Below, in pieces: positions 13,901 to 25,192 of a DNA stretch of 64,000 nt (positions are counted from its first letter, which is position 1; each line of letters starts with the position of its first letter). The DNA is from Helicoverpa zea (taxonomy: Eukaryota > Arthropoda > Insecta > Lepidoptera > Noctuidae): assembly GCF_022581195.2 (NCBI RefSeq), contig NC_061459.1:10912001-10976000 (forward strand). The letters are read 5' to 3'. The position numbers were made by a program, and so were the translations under genes. The notes under the pieces were generated by a model. The model searched no databases. It was given only the letters and a program-made list of their open reading frames with translations, and was not told the DNA's origin.

Positions 13901-16900
13901 TTAGAAAGAAAGAATGAAGAATTACGATGCTAAATATAAAACCAACATACTAGATAATTACATATTTAAATTACGCCACGGTGTAACACCAACCCGTGTC
14001 CGTTGCTAACAAAACTGTACCGAATCGATCCGAGTAATGGCGTCTAATTGTTTAGCTCGATATCGCTCGCATCGAGACGTAGCGATGCGATGCTATCTCC
14101 AAGATAACAACTGACGAGCAAGCCAACCTGACGGTTATTCTTCAGTACAGTTACACTTGGTATCTGGAATGTATCGGTTTAAACCAGATAGGTTTAGATC
14201 GTATCTTTGTTAATAGTGTTGATAGTTATGCGTATTGGTATCAGTGTAATTGAAATTAGGCGTAAGATGGTCATAGACCTTTTTACGGGCCAGACTAAAA
14301 ACTACCATGTGCCTTCTCAAGCCCCTTATGTATCAAGGCTATAGTAACTCTTATTCCTCTTGGCCCCTTACTCCATGGGTCCATCCGTTGGTAAAATAAA
14401 TATGCTCCAATTTGTACATAAAAAATATATTAAATAGTAAACTTTGATTGTTTTGATTCAATTAATTGTTTGATTTCTAGATCAATGTCTTCAATGACCT
14501 CCGTGTAAAAAATAAGCACTAAAGAAATCTACAGAACCTATATACGATCACTATTCTATCAATCCAATCAGGGCACAAAAGTCAGTTCTTTTTTAATTTT
14601 ATAAGTTCCAGAACCTACTTGATCTAAAGATTAGGTAAGTTTAAGTAATTTAATCACAAGAAAGCGAACTTGTTAGTCGCTGATTAAAAATAAAGTATAA
14701 TTAGTACAAGGGTACTTATTTAATTAAAAGTTATAAACTACACATTAACTATAGTTCGGATTAAAAAAAGAATTTTCGATCGAATACTGTTAATTACTGA
14801 AGAAACTGTTAAGGCGAATATAAGCTTTGAATAATCTGATATTTTTTTTCTGTTGGATATATTGACAAACATTTCTACCCAAGAATTAAAAAAAAGATTA
14901 TTGAGATTTGATTAAATATGTGAACATATTATAAGAGAGAAGTATATAGATCAGATTTTAAATACATCATAAGACACGACGTTCGACCAAAGATTTTATT
15001 TAAAAACCGCGCTCTTAAAAGATTACACAAAATAACATAAAAATGCTTCAAGTAAATATAACTTAGTAAATAAAACTCGATATTAACACAATCTATTCAA
15101 AAGGCGAACCCACCTAAAAGATAGACTTAGAGCACGAACGAGAAATAAAAAGGAAAAATGATAAAGATCATTTCACACTGGGCCTTAATAAAAACGCATC
15201 CTTGTGGAGCCACGGGCCGCCCACTCGTGTAAGATACAAGGCTCTTAATTAAGAATACACCCCACTAACAATACGCTAAGTAACCAATGGAATTTACATC
15301 AATACCTAGATTTTTATACAAAATAAATATATGTATCTTTGAATTTAAAATTTGAATTTGTATCTTTTTAGTTAACTCATTTGAAAATTGTGTTAATTTT
15401 GAAATTGCAATTTATTTATGGATTGTTTTTTTTGCATGTTTAATAGATTACTATAACTACATAGTTTTACTAACTGCAGCGTTAGTTAAATTGAGAATAT
15501 CTATTATGTTTGCTAGATTTATCCAATTCAAATTTAATTTATTGGTGAACTTTGGACATAATTCAGATCTGAATTCACCAACCCGCATTCGAGCCCAAAG
15601 CTGCAATTTTGGTTTCGATCAAAATATTATTCTTCAATAAATGTTTTTATTGCAATTCGAAGACTAATGATTTCTATTAAGTTATGACAAAGTGTCAAAC
15701 ACTTTAAGAAGAATGGTGTGGTCTTAAATGAGGCCTCCTGAGTATCAATTTCATGAAATAAATAGCCCCTTATAGGGACTGATTCAATTACATGTCCGAG
15801 CCCAAGAAGTTCAGTGAAACCCGTTTTCAAATGAACCGCAACCATACGTACTAATTTCACTCGCATCATTTAGCATTGTTTGGTAAATGCACGGGCAACG
15901 TTTGTAATTCTTTTGTTCTAACGAGACGTGAAATGCCCATTCAATGTTAAACGGCCAACTTCTGGGTCACTGCGTTTGGTACCGCACTTATAAATGAGTA
16001 AATAACACACCCACACATTTATATAAACGCTTTGTACAGTCACACACACAAGCGTCATAAATTATGGAAGAAACAAAAGACGTTTGTAAAGAACACATGT
16101 TTTGAAAACTGTGACACCATTATTCCTTAAATTTCAATGAGTTTTGTTTTTTAACTTGTTGCATCCTAGAAAACACATTTACATTTGCATTTAATGATCA
16201 ACATTTACATTTAACAAATATATCTCAAAACGTAAAACATTTAACACATAAAAACTAAATAAAAAATCTAAAACTACAACATACTCGAATGCTATAAAAA
16301 CAAAATTAAATCATGTCAACACACTATAATAAAATGCCACTAAATATGTAAATAGTTTACAAAAAGGTTGGATATACGAGTATTTCAAAAGATTTTTTCT
16401 ACAATTTACGCAACGCCATTAGTGACAAATGGTGAGCCGAAGTAAGGGCCTATTGTTAAAAAAATCTGATAAGGCCAGCTTAGACGGATGGACTGGCCAC
16501 GAATATTCGTTTAAGATATGCTTAGAAGTTACTAACAATATGGTTATAATGAACTTTGTATCAGCAGCTCGTAATTCTAAGTTACCAGTTGTTTTTTTAA
16601 TGGCTGTCTATGATATTTTTAAGCTAGTCGTTGACTCAGACGTGCCTTTTAATTTTCCCAAATTTTGTTTATAAATAATGTGGTGGATTGTTAAAATTCT
16701 GCCAGTTTTAGTCATGGAAATACAAAAAATTGTAAACTATTTAAAACAAACGTTTTGTATATATACTGTCATAAGCCTACTTAATATTCACCTAAAGTAA
16801 TTCTAAAAACAGTCATTGAAAACCTTTCACCAAAAATCCAGTCCAAATGTTCCATCACTTCTTTTCTCATACATTTTAACGGAACCTTGTTAAAATGTTT

Positions 16901-19900
16901 CTTCCTAATTGCATTGGAAACTCATTAGAACACCGTGAATTGCTGATTCAAAATTCCTATTTTGTTTCTTTTACGTTGCCTAAGTAGAGCGGCGGTATGT
17001 GCTAAACATTCGCCATTCGTACTGGGTGCCAAGTTAACTGAAGACGGAATGTCTTGATAACTGATAGTGTGAGTCAGTTATTAATATTCCACAAAGTTGT
17101 GGTCACTAGTGAAGTTAAAGGAGATTTTACAGTTAAGGTCAATATTTGCGGCTTCAGCTGCTATTAGCACAATTTGACAAAAGAGTCATTGGGAATATTC
17201 TTGGATGAATCATGTATCAATGACGCACTATTTGTTGTATAAACTACATTTTGAAGTAAACTATCAACTTAATTACTGTTTTACCAACATCATCTAACAC
17301 AGCCATATTTTATCTCAGTAACATAGAAGACATCCAAAAAAAACATGATTAGAGGACATAAAAAAATGATTTCAAAACTATGATCACATCTTTATATCAA
17401 CCTTTTGTTTTCAATTCAACATCGTTACGTACAAACATTAGGGCGCACTTTAAACGACATTACGACTAAATCAGAACAAGATAGTCCAACAATACGGCAC
17501 CGGTAACTACTATTAATCAAAATGAAGGATAGTCTTAAACAAAAATAGGTGCATCCATTTATTCTCTATCGGCTTTGGACGTGTGGGCTTCGCGCTACAC
17601 ACATATATAGTGTAAGACCGCGTTCAGACGCGAGTAGTGAGAAAAAAGGAATAGTAAATTATCTTAAGGTTCAAATAAATAGGAATGGTAAGATTTTTTT
17701 CTTGGAGATTAAGACAAAGTTTTGTGTACAATATATACGTGCGTATTTCTTTAAAAAATGTGATGAATACAAACTTCACCTAAACATTTCATTTCATATA
17801 CTGTGTGGCCTATCGTTATTAAAACAAGTTATCTAATGATTCAAAAATCTTGAAAAAACATTTTATTACTACATATTAATGTGATTTTTCGTCAGGCTTT
17901 TGTTTTAGACCAAGCTTATATGTAATCAGACACTCATTCGATTTTCTGATGACAATGATAAAACGTCAAAGAAATTTTCTAACGTATAAATTCTGTGAAT
18001 TCAGTCTACATTATTGAAAGCTTATAAATATGATGCGATTACTTCATCATAATGGCGACGATAGTGATTACTATAATAGACTTGAGTCTAAATACATCAG
18101 TTTCAAGCCATCAAGTAAGCCCATTGACGTATAACAATATTATCTAAGAACCGAAAGTTAACCAGAATCCAATCAATTCAGATTATTTTAAAGCTTTTTG
18201 CACATCATTAATTTTGCCTTATACCTCGCCACAAAGCCTTACTCAACAGTTTGATAAAAAAGAAAAAAAAGATTTATCGGCCAGTGTCGAAACCTTAACC
18301 TCTCTCATGATTCATAGACTTAATTAATTAGAAATATAGGAGACACACTTAATACGAATATCAACAATTCACAGGAATGTGTAATAAACAATCCATGCTT
18401 ATACATTGACAGATAATAATTATAATAGCTAGTTGCGCCTGAACACGCCCTAATAGTCCCGAGATTCTTTTCATTATTAACTCCAAAAGTAATCGTGCAC
18501 CCCAGTCATAGACTCAACGACTCTAACGCATAAGTAATAAGGTTTAATTTTCAGTGATGATTAATACGTTTGCTGCAAAGATAATTTTGTATATATGCGT
18601 GTAAGTTATTAATAATATTTTCTCTTTGTTTGGAGCAGTTATCCTTGTCCGTCTTTTGTTCTTATGATCGATCCCTTGTAATTATTCGATTAGTTTTCAA
18701 GTTCCCTGTTACAACTTTATTGTGATATGATCAAAGAGGTTGGATGTAATTTAAAATGTTAAAGTACCTGATTGGTAATAACGTGATAATGCGAGAAATG
18801 TTTAAATCGTGACATTTATTAAATACTGATATAATATCAGGTTCAGTTTCGTTGTCGACCGATACTAATTAAGAAAACTATTTAAAAACGAGCTTAAAAG
18901 TTACTGATGCTGAAAAGAGCGTTGGTTTGTATACAAACAAGTATTCTGTGAAACTTGTAGTAACTGATATATTTTTTCGCGGTTTGATATAAAACTAGTC
19001 AATTGCTGCAAACTGCAAGGGTCGGAAAGGTCTGAATTCAGTTAGACAAATACAAAGAAAATTTTACTCAATAAAACTACAACCGCAATTTAATATAGCC
19101 AACAAATAAACGCATTTGTATGCACACAATTGCAGCACCTGTCCACGCAATCGTTAATAACTGTTAGGTCATCTGTCCACCAGTAGTTCTGCAACACGTT
19201 ACAATACGTGATTCACATACCGTTACTACAAACACTTTTCCTACACAATAATCGGCCATAGAATTATATGGTACCTAGGTAAAATCTAATGTGACTTGAA
19301 TTCATTTGTTTCCTATGTTTTACAACAGTTCTTTTGAGAATAATAGAGAAAATATACTTCATTGTCATTTGTTTAAATTATAGGTAAAACTGTATTTATT
19401 TATTGATTTACATGGCCATCATCAAGGAACATGAGCTTAGGAAAGCAAAAACTAAAAACTTAAAACTTAAAAAAATGTATGACTACACCATTTTATTCAT
19501 GTAGATCAAGATTATCACTTTTTGTACTTTTTAAATCTATCCCTTAATAGCGACCATAAAAAATACTTCGCTTGACAAATAGAATAAAGTTATTTTTAGA
19601 CAAAAAAAACTACAAGATTTTTTTTCTTCCCTTACAACCGTGTACCCAATATTCCCTAGAGAATAAAAGGCAATCGAATTGTTAGCCTAGAATTGGTAGG
19701 AAAACGGATTGTCGGACCAATCTCTTGACTCGCTAAAATCTGCCGGAAATCCCGGGGCTTTAATTAGAAAAAAAAACGTGGTTGGAGTACCACGAGACTT
19801 ATGCACCTTGGGGCCCATTCAAACTGACAGTGTAAAAATAGAAAGCTTCAAGTGGACGTCTGTTACACCGGAGCTAGGATTATTTTCTCACCTAAGTAAA

Positions 19901-22179
19901 TTTTTAGTGTATTACAGTTCTTGTTTCACGCTTAATGCCCACCATTAATGGTGGGCATTAATGGTGGGAGGTTTCCTTAAGATGCTGTTTATAGAGTCAC
20001 ATAATTTTGCAAAAATAAACCAGAAATTGTAAACACAAATGTACAAACCGAGTCTACTACCATCAGTACCTACATGACTAATTGTTAGACACTTTTTTTT
20101 ACCTACTTTATAATAAGGCACCACTCTTTAGTTGAGTAAACTAATGTGACGTAATATTAAATTACAAAACTACTAACTCAAAATTCGCAGTTGCACCACG
20201 ATGTGAGCGACAGCCACATTGAGTGTGCTTCCTCTGACCGCTCTCGCGGTAACATCAAACACACCGCGGGTTCAAAGCGCGATCGCCCCCGGCCATTGAA
20301 TGCGATTACATCGTTATATTCCTGTTATATGACTGGGAATCATACTTCACGTTTTAATAATTGGTAATTGGTAGTGTTTTTTACTATTTGGCTGTCAGGA
20401 TAAGATCGGGCAAGGTGTAAGAGCCACGACTGATCAGATTAGGTTTGTGTTTAAACAAAAGATTGGGCTATGTTTTAGAAATATTAACTGCTTCTTCTTA
20501 TCTTTCTTATAATCGTATATTGATGGTCAGATTTTTGTTTAAGAATTTACTAAGTCAAATCAGAGCAGGGTTTTAGACGTGGGCCCGGTGGGCCGTATAT
20601 CAAACATATATTTCAACGTAGAACGTCATATTTCATCAGAAACTAATTGCACTAATTTAAACAACTTTAACTTATGGTCATTAAGTAATCAATGCTCTTG
20701 ATTGACCCATTATTAAATAAAACCAGTTTAAAAAATAATCATCATAAACATTTCAAATCGGCCTTTATCTGTCTATACCTATGAGGGCCTACACAAATCC
20801 CACGCGAAAATACTGGACCCGCGAGGTACAACCACCTGTATGTCGATTCAAAATATTAATCAATCGGTAGAGCGCATCAATCATGCTATGCCCAACTCCG
20901 AAGACCTGTAGGTCCAGTGCTGGGCGCCGATAGGCTTGATTGATTGAATACAACTAATGTACTTTGATAGATTCGTCGAACCTCCCAAGTCACGGCCGAA
21001 AGGCCATCATTTTTATTCTCAAACTGTTTCTCTAAGTTGAAGTTGCAAAGACTGGTCACCAAAGTCGTGACTATTTAATGGAACCTAGTGACAGCTTATG
21101 AAAATGAGAATCTAAGAAAAATACTAAAAACAGCATAAAATAAAGCTGCTTTTTACAGCGGCAAGCGGTTTCACGTTGATTATTTTATGAGCACTTAACT
21201 AGGCTCTCATTATGTAGTAGTGTGCTGGCCGTGAGCAGATTGGCTCTTTAATCTTTGTTTTTAAGTCTTTCTTTAGGTTCTTCTAGGTACCGCAAAAGGT
21301 TGAAAGTTGAATTTTGTTTTTATAGGAACTGATTTACAATATTAATTGTAATATTGTTGTTCTTCCGATCTCCGAGTATTGTATTTAGGCTATTAAAACA
21401 GAAGTAATAATAAATGAGCACGTAGGTATCATCATGTGATCTTTTCAGACTAGACTAGTATTTTATATGTTCACCTAGGAAAAAGAGGATCTTCCTCAGC
21501 TTATGCTCTTTTAAAATCTTTACCAAAACAAATGCTGCACACATCTCTCCATATTACTTACATTGTGAAACTTAAAACAATAACTTTTGTTTTGTCAATA
21601 CCAACTTCAGCGGAATCTCCTTAGATTTTCTGTTCCCAGTTCGTTCTAGTTCTGAAAAGAAAATACTAAGCTCGTACGTTATTTTGCGTTAGCGGGAAAC
21701 TGTGGATGAAATAAAAATAAGGATTTTATGTAAAAAGCTTGAAAATATTTAGAAGTTGGAACGGTTTAGTACCTAATCTGCGAATGAGTTGTTTGTGTAC
21801 AGAAATTAGGTTCAAACTTTTTGTGACAGAATTTAAAATGTCAAGGTTTTATGAAACGCTTGTGTAAATAAAAGTCAGTGGTTTAATTTTTTGGGACTTA
21901 ACTACAGTATTTTTGACTACTGTATGTTATACGCTAATCGCAAGGGGAAAGTAGTTATTTAAGAAAACATCGACAATGATTTCTATGTCATAGACTTGAA
22001 ACTGATTCTCATGGCACCTACCTAAACATTTTCATAGAATTATTATTTATATCTCAATAATGAAAATCGAAACCGCTATCGCTCCAACAGTATGTGACCT
22101 CCCCTTTCACAAACGCGGGTTGCATCTAAAACTTTAAGAGGACGAATTGGAATTTTTGGCGCCAAGGATCTCAATTTTT
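10923..22179. other. Long AT-rich non-coding stretch
   Basis: No gene is supported across this 11 kb. Items seen inside it: a coding-like open frame on the minus strand at 15627-15869, listed separately; a small nested palindrome around 19935-19968 built from ATGCCCACCATTAATGGTGGG; and a LINE/SINE-like 3' fragment near 20885-20945 (CCCAACTCCGAAGACCTGTAGG style). Several patches of raised GC content (12.1, 14.0, 20.25 kb) show no reading frame. Confidence 0.5.
15627..15869 (-). other. Unidentified coding-like frame, 80 residues
   Basis: The minus strand is open for 80 codons from an ATG-ATG pair. The composition is balanced, unlike the K/N/F/I-rich random frames around it. I do not recognise the family. 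No splice donor or polyadenylation signal frames it. The downstream minus-strand sequence contains AATGCGGGTTGGTGA, a motif also present in the SINE-like insertion at 57164-57419, so this could be repeat-derived or an antisense shadow of a decayed gene. It is not strong enough to call as a gene. Confidence 0.2.
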
Positions 22180-22452
22180 AACCGACTTCAAAAAAGGAGG
22201 TTCTCAATTCGACCGTATTTTTTTTTTTTTTTTTTTTTTTTTTGTATGTTTGTTACGCGATTACTCCGCCAGTTATTAATCGATTTTGATGATTCTTTTT
22301 TTGTTTGATAGGATATACTCCCGAGGTGGTCCCATAGACATCAGGTCAGGATCTGATGATGGGAACCCTGAGAAATCGAGGGCAACTTTCGAAAGTTGTA
22401 GGCATAATAGGGTAAAAACTTGACAGTCAGGTGTATGCCTGATAGCACTATT

Positions 22453-22698
22453 CAACAGTGAAGGTTTGGAGCTGACCTGATGATGGAGACCAGAGGAGGT
22501 CGAGGGAACTCGACAACTGAATATGTAAACTACCTCGTGTTTGGGCTTAAATTATTTGTATTGACAAGACCTTTGCAACAGTGAAGGTTTGGAGCTGACC
22601 TGATGATGGAGACCAGAGAAAGTAAGTCGAGGGAACTCGACAACTGAATATGTAAAATACCTCGTATTTGGACTTATATTCTTTGTATTGATGAGAAC
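22453..22698. repeat. Two tandem 123-bp units
   Basis: CAACAGTGAAGGTTTGGAGC starts at 22453 and again at 22576. Both units continue through CTGATGATGGAGACCAGAG, GTCGAGGGAACTCGACAACT, GAATATGTAAA and a TTTGTATTGA end, with only scattered substitutions and a small insertion in the second. A third, more diverged unit can be traced just upstream (about 22340-22400: CTGATGATGGGAACCCTGAG then TCGAGGGCAACTTTCG). Confidence 0.85.
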
Positions 22699-22752
22699 TT
22701 CTCACTTGTATGGATAGTGACAACTATTCGTATCACTGAAAAGCTTTAAATA

Positions 22753-22968
22753 AAAAACTTTTTTACAAAAAAATTAAACCGACTTCCCAAAACACTAAAA
22801 AGCAAAAAAAAAACTATTTTTAGGTGCATCGGCCTAGAAGTCGGTGGCAAAATTAACTTAGTAACATCCATTAGACACCGACTTCTAGGCCGATGCACCT
22901 AAAAATAGTTTTTTTTTGCTTTTTAGTGTTTTGGGAAGTCGGTTTAATTTTTTTGTAAAAAAGTTTTT
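22753..22968. repeat. Near-perfect palindrome, 93-94-bp arms
   Basis: The left arm 22753-22846 and right arm 22876-22968 are reverse complements, differing only by one base in an A-run. They are separated by 29 bases. The arms contain ACCGACTTCCCAAAACACTA and GGTGCATCGGCCTAGAAGTC. It forms the right end of the surrounding repeat. Confidence 0.95.
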
Positions 22969-23899
22969 CTCAGTAAATACAAAACGGATCAAAATACAAC
23001 TTGGTTACCTGAAAGTTCATGATATAAACCTTATTTTGTTAGACGTAGAAACATGATTAGGTAACTTTTATAACAGAGAAAAATATATCAAACATACCTC
23101 TTTTTAAAAAGAGATTCACATATTATGGACAAACGGGACCGATTTAAGCCTCTTAACTTTTTTAGTAGTTGAGTATATACATACTCTTTAAAATTGTAGA
23201 AGGAATTTTTATCAAATTATCATTTCTAAATAATAAAATTACAAAACCATTTTGTCGCTTACGACTTTTAGTTATAAGCTAGCGCGCGTATCTTCGCCTC
23301 GCTCAGACGCTCCGACCCCTTTTGGCGCCTTAGATGCGCGTGCCGGTTATGGAATTATTGTTGACCAATTCGTCGCCTTAACACGCTGCTGCACAAAAAC
23401 TAGTATTCCTAAAGCGGGATAAGTTTGGAACAGTGCGAGCTGATTTTACTGTTGTAACCATGTTTAGATTATTCTCTTTATTTTCAGTTCTTTCTTGTTT
23501 CAAAACAGTTCCCCAGACGAGAGCACTGTTGTGTGAAAGAGTTCCGGAATTAAGAGTTCCGACGCGAAATATAATTGCAAATTTTTGTGCAGTTGCTATG
23601 TTCAAGATTATTACATAGCTCGACTATTATGCTGTGCCTTCTAAGTGTCGTAAGAGTCTTTTAAGGTAGTTGGCTCAGATTCCGAGGTGGGATATAGTGT
23701 GATAGTTTTGTTAAGTCCATAAAATTCTTAGTGACAACAAAAAGGTAATTTTATGATAACGACGATATTTAAATAATGAAGATGATAAGGAGGAATATAT
23801 CTGTAGAAAAACATTTTATATCATAAAATGTAGCTTCTGAAACTATTCTTATACTCATCGAACTGTTAAATTAAATAGTCTTAAGTACTTGAGTACATA
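22969..23899. other. Non-coding stretch with a small CpG-richer patch
   Basis: No gene is supported. A CpG-richer patch at 23280-23350 is followed by two overlapping open frames on opposite strands (23378-23618), neither recognisable. Confidence 0.45.
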
Positions 23900-24294
23900 G
23901 TCAGTAGGTATCATCATCCTCCGAGCCTTTTTCCCAATCATGTTGGGGTCGGCTTCCAGTCTAACCGGATTCAGCTGAGTACCAGTGCTTTACAAGAAGC
24001 GACTGCCTATCTGACCTCCTCAACCCAGTTACCCGGGCAACCCGATACCCTTTGGTTAGACTGGTGTCAGACTTACTGGCTTCTGACTACCCGTAACGAC
24101 TGCCAAGGATGTTCAATGACAGCCGGGACCTACAGTTTAATGTGCCATCCGAAACACAGTCAATGGTGTCTAAGATATACTTAGAAAGTACATACAAACT
24201 TAGAAAAGTTGCATTGGTACTTGCCTGACCTGGGATCGAACCCACGCCCTCATACTTGAGAGGTTGGTCCTTTACCCACTAGGTCAGTAGGTAT
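23900..24294 (-). mobile_element. tRNA-derived SINE with 12-bp target duplication
   Basis: The element (23912-24282) is flanked by perfect 12-base direct repeats GTCAGTAGGTAT at 23900-23911 and 24283-24294. Read on the minus strand it starts with a tRNA-like head. There is an A-box-like TAGTGGGTAAA at 24281-24271 and a textbook RNA polymerase III B box GGTTCGATCCC at 24242-24232. An unrelated body follows, ending in a short ATGATGA tail. This is the standard layout of a tRNA-derived SINE, which depends on a partner LINE for reverse transcription. It is not a functional tRNA gene, because the cloverleaf 3' half and acceptor pairing are absent. Confidence 0.9.
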
Positions 24295-25004
24295 ATGTCA
24301 GAGAAATAAAATACAAAACATACCACGGACATCACAGATTTAAAACTAAACCAACCGTCTAAAGTTTATACCTTCATATTACATTTAAAAATACAGAATG
24401 GTAAGTAAGTAGCTTAGCTTGTTCTTTGGACGTTTCCATTTATTTCATTACAAGTATTAAAGGAGTTTCCTTTCCTTCAAATTGCATTAAACAAACAGCT
24501 TGGCAACTCGGAGTCTTCAACTCAATTACGTTCATAGTTATATATTTACTTTTAGCGTCAATAGATTTTGTCTGAGATACGCGATAACAGAAGTGGGTCA
24601 ACCGTCCTTATAGTTTGGTTCGCGTTGCAATTCCTAAGTACGAAAACAGTTGAACGATAATTTTAATGACTTTTAGTTTGTTAGTTCAGCATGGGAAAGT
24701 TTATTACAACTTATGTTCTTTTAGGGATTGGACGGAATACTGGTTGGAGATGAATATCTTGAGTCAGAGCTTTCGTGAACATACTAAATCAGGATTATGT
24801 TGTACAAGACATTGAGACTCCATAGCATTTTTCTACCTGAGTCACAGTTGACTTTTAGTACTCTAACATTACTTATTTTCTAGTAGAGGTAGGTACTACT
24901 TTATGAAATTGAGATTAAATGTAGTTTCTACTTACTGACCCTTTTGTGCAGTACAGATAGGTGCTACATTTACGAACGCAAACCTTCTGTCGTTTAATCT
25001 ATAC
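24295..25004. other. Non-coding stretch
   Basis: I see nothing beyond AT-rich sequence without recognisable frames or repeats. Confidence 0.45.
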
Positions 25005-25192
25005 TAATATTATAAAGCTGAAGAGTTTGTTTGTTTGTTTGAACGCGCTAATCTCAGGAACTATTGGTCCGATTTGAAAAATTCTTTCAGTGTTAGATAA
25101 CCCATTTATCGAGGAAGGCTATAGGCTACTTTTTATCCGGGTTCGTGCAGAGGTTTCCACGGGATGCGAAGCTAGTCTACTATAATAAGATA
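25005..25192 (-). mobile_element. Short LINE-like 3' end fragment
   Basis: On the + strand the fragment opens with TCTATACTAATATTATAAAG, the reverse complement of the CTTTATAATATTAGTATAGA tail found on the element near 30340. It continues through GTTTGTTTGTTTGAACGCGC, a GTCCGATTTGAAAAATTCTTT block and GGGATGCGAAGC. Such short, tail-anchored pieces are common 5'-truncated non-LTR retrotransposon ends in moths. No reverse transcriptase sequence is included. Confidence 0.6.

Larger units (their letters stand above)
22180..22968. mobile_element. Lepidopteran-type repeat with tandem units and terminal foldback
   Basis: The left edge reads ACCGACTTCAAAAAAGGAGG followed by TTCTCAATTCGACC, a run of about 26 T, and a GATTACTCCGCC...ATCGATTTTGATGATT block. 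The middle holds two tandem 123-bp units, and the right end is a long palindrome; both are listed separately. No protein is encoded, so any mobility must have been supplied in trans. The element at 31855-32820 shows the same overall plan. The family name and mechanism are not established by the sequence. Confidence 0.6.

Noticed and set aside
24231..24282. tRNA-like sequence with a perfect B box
   Set aside because: It is the head of a SINE flanked by target duplications; there is no cloverleaf acceptor pairing, so it is not a tRNA gene.
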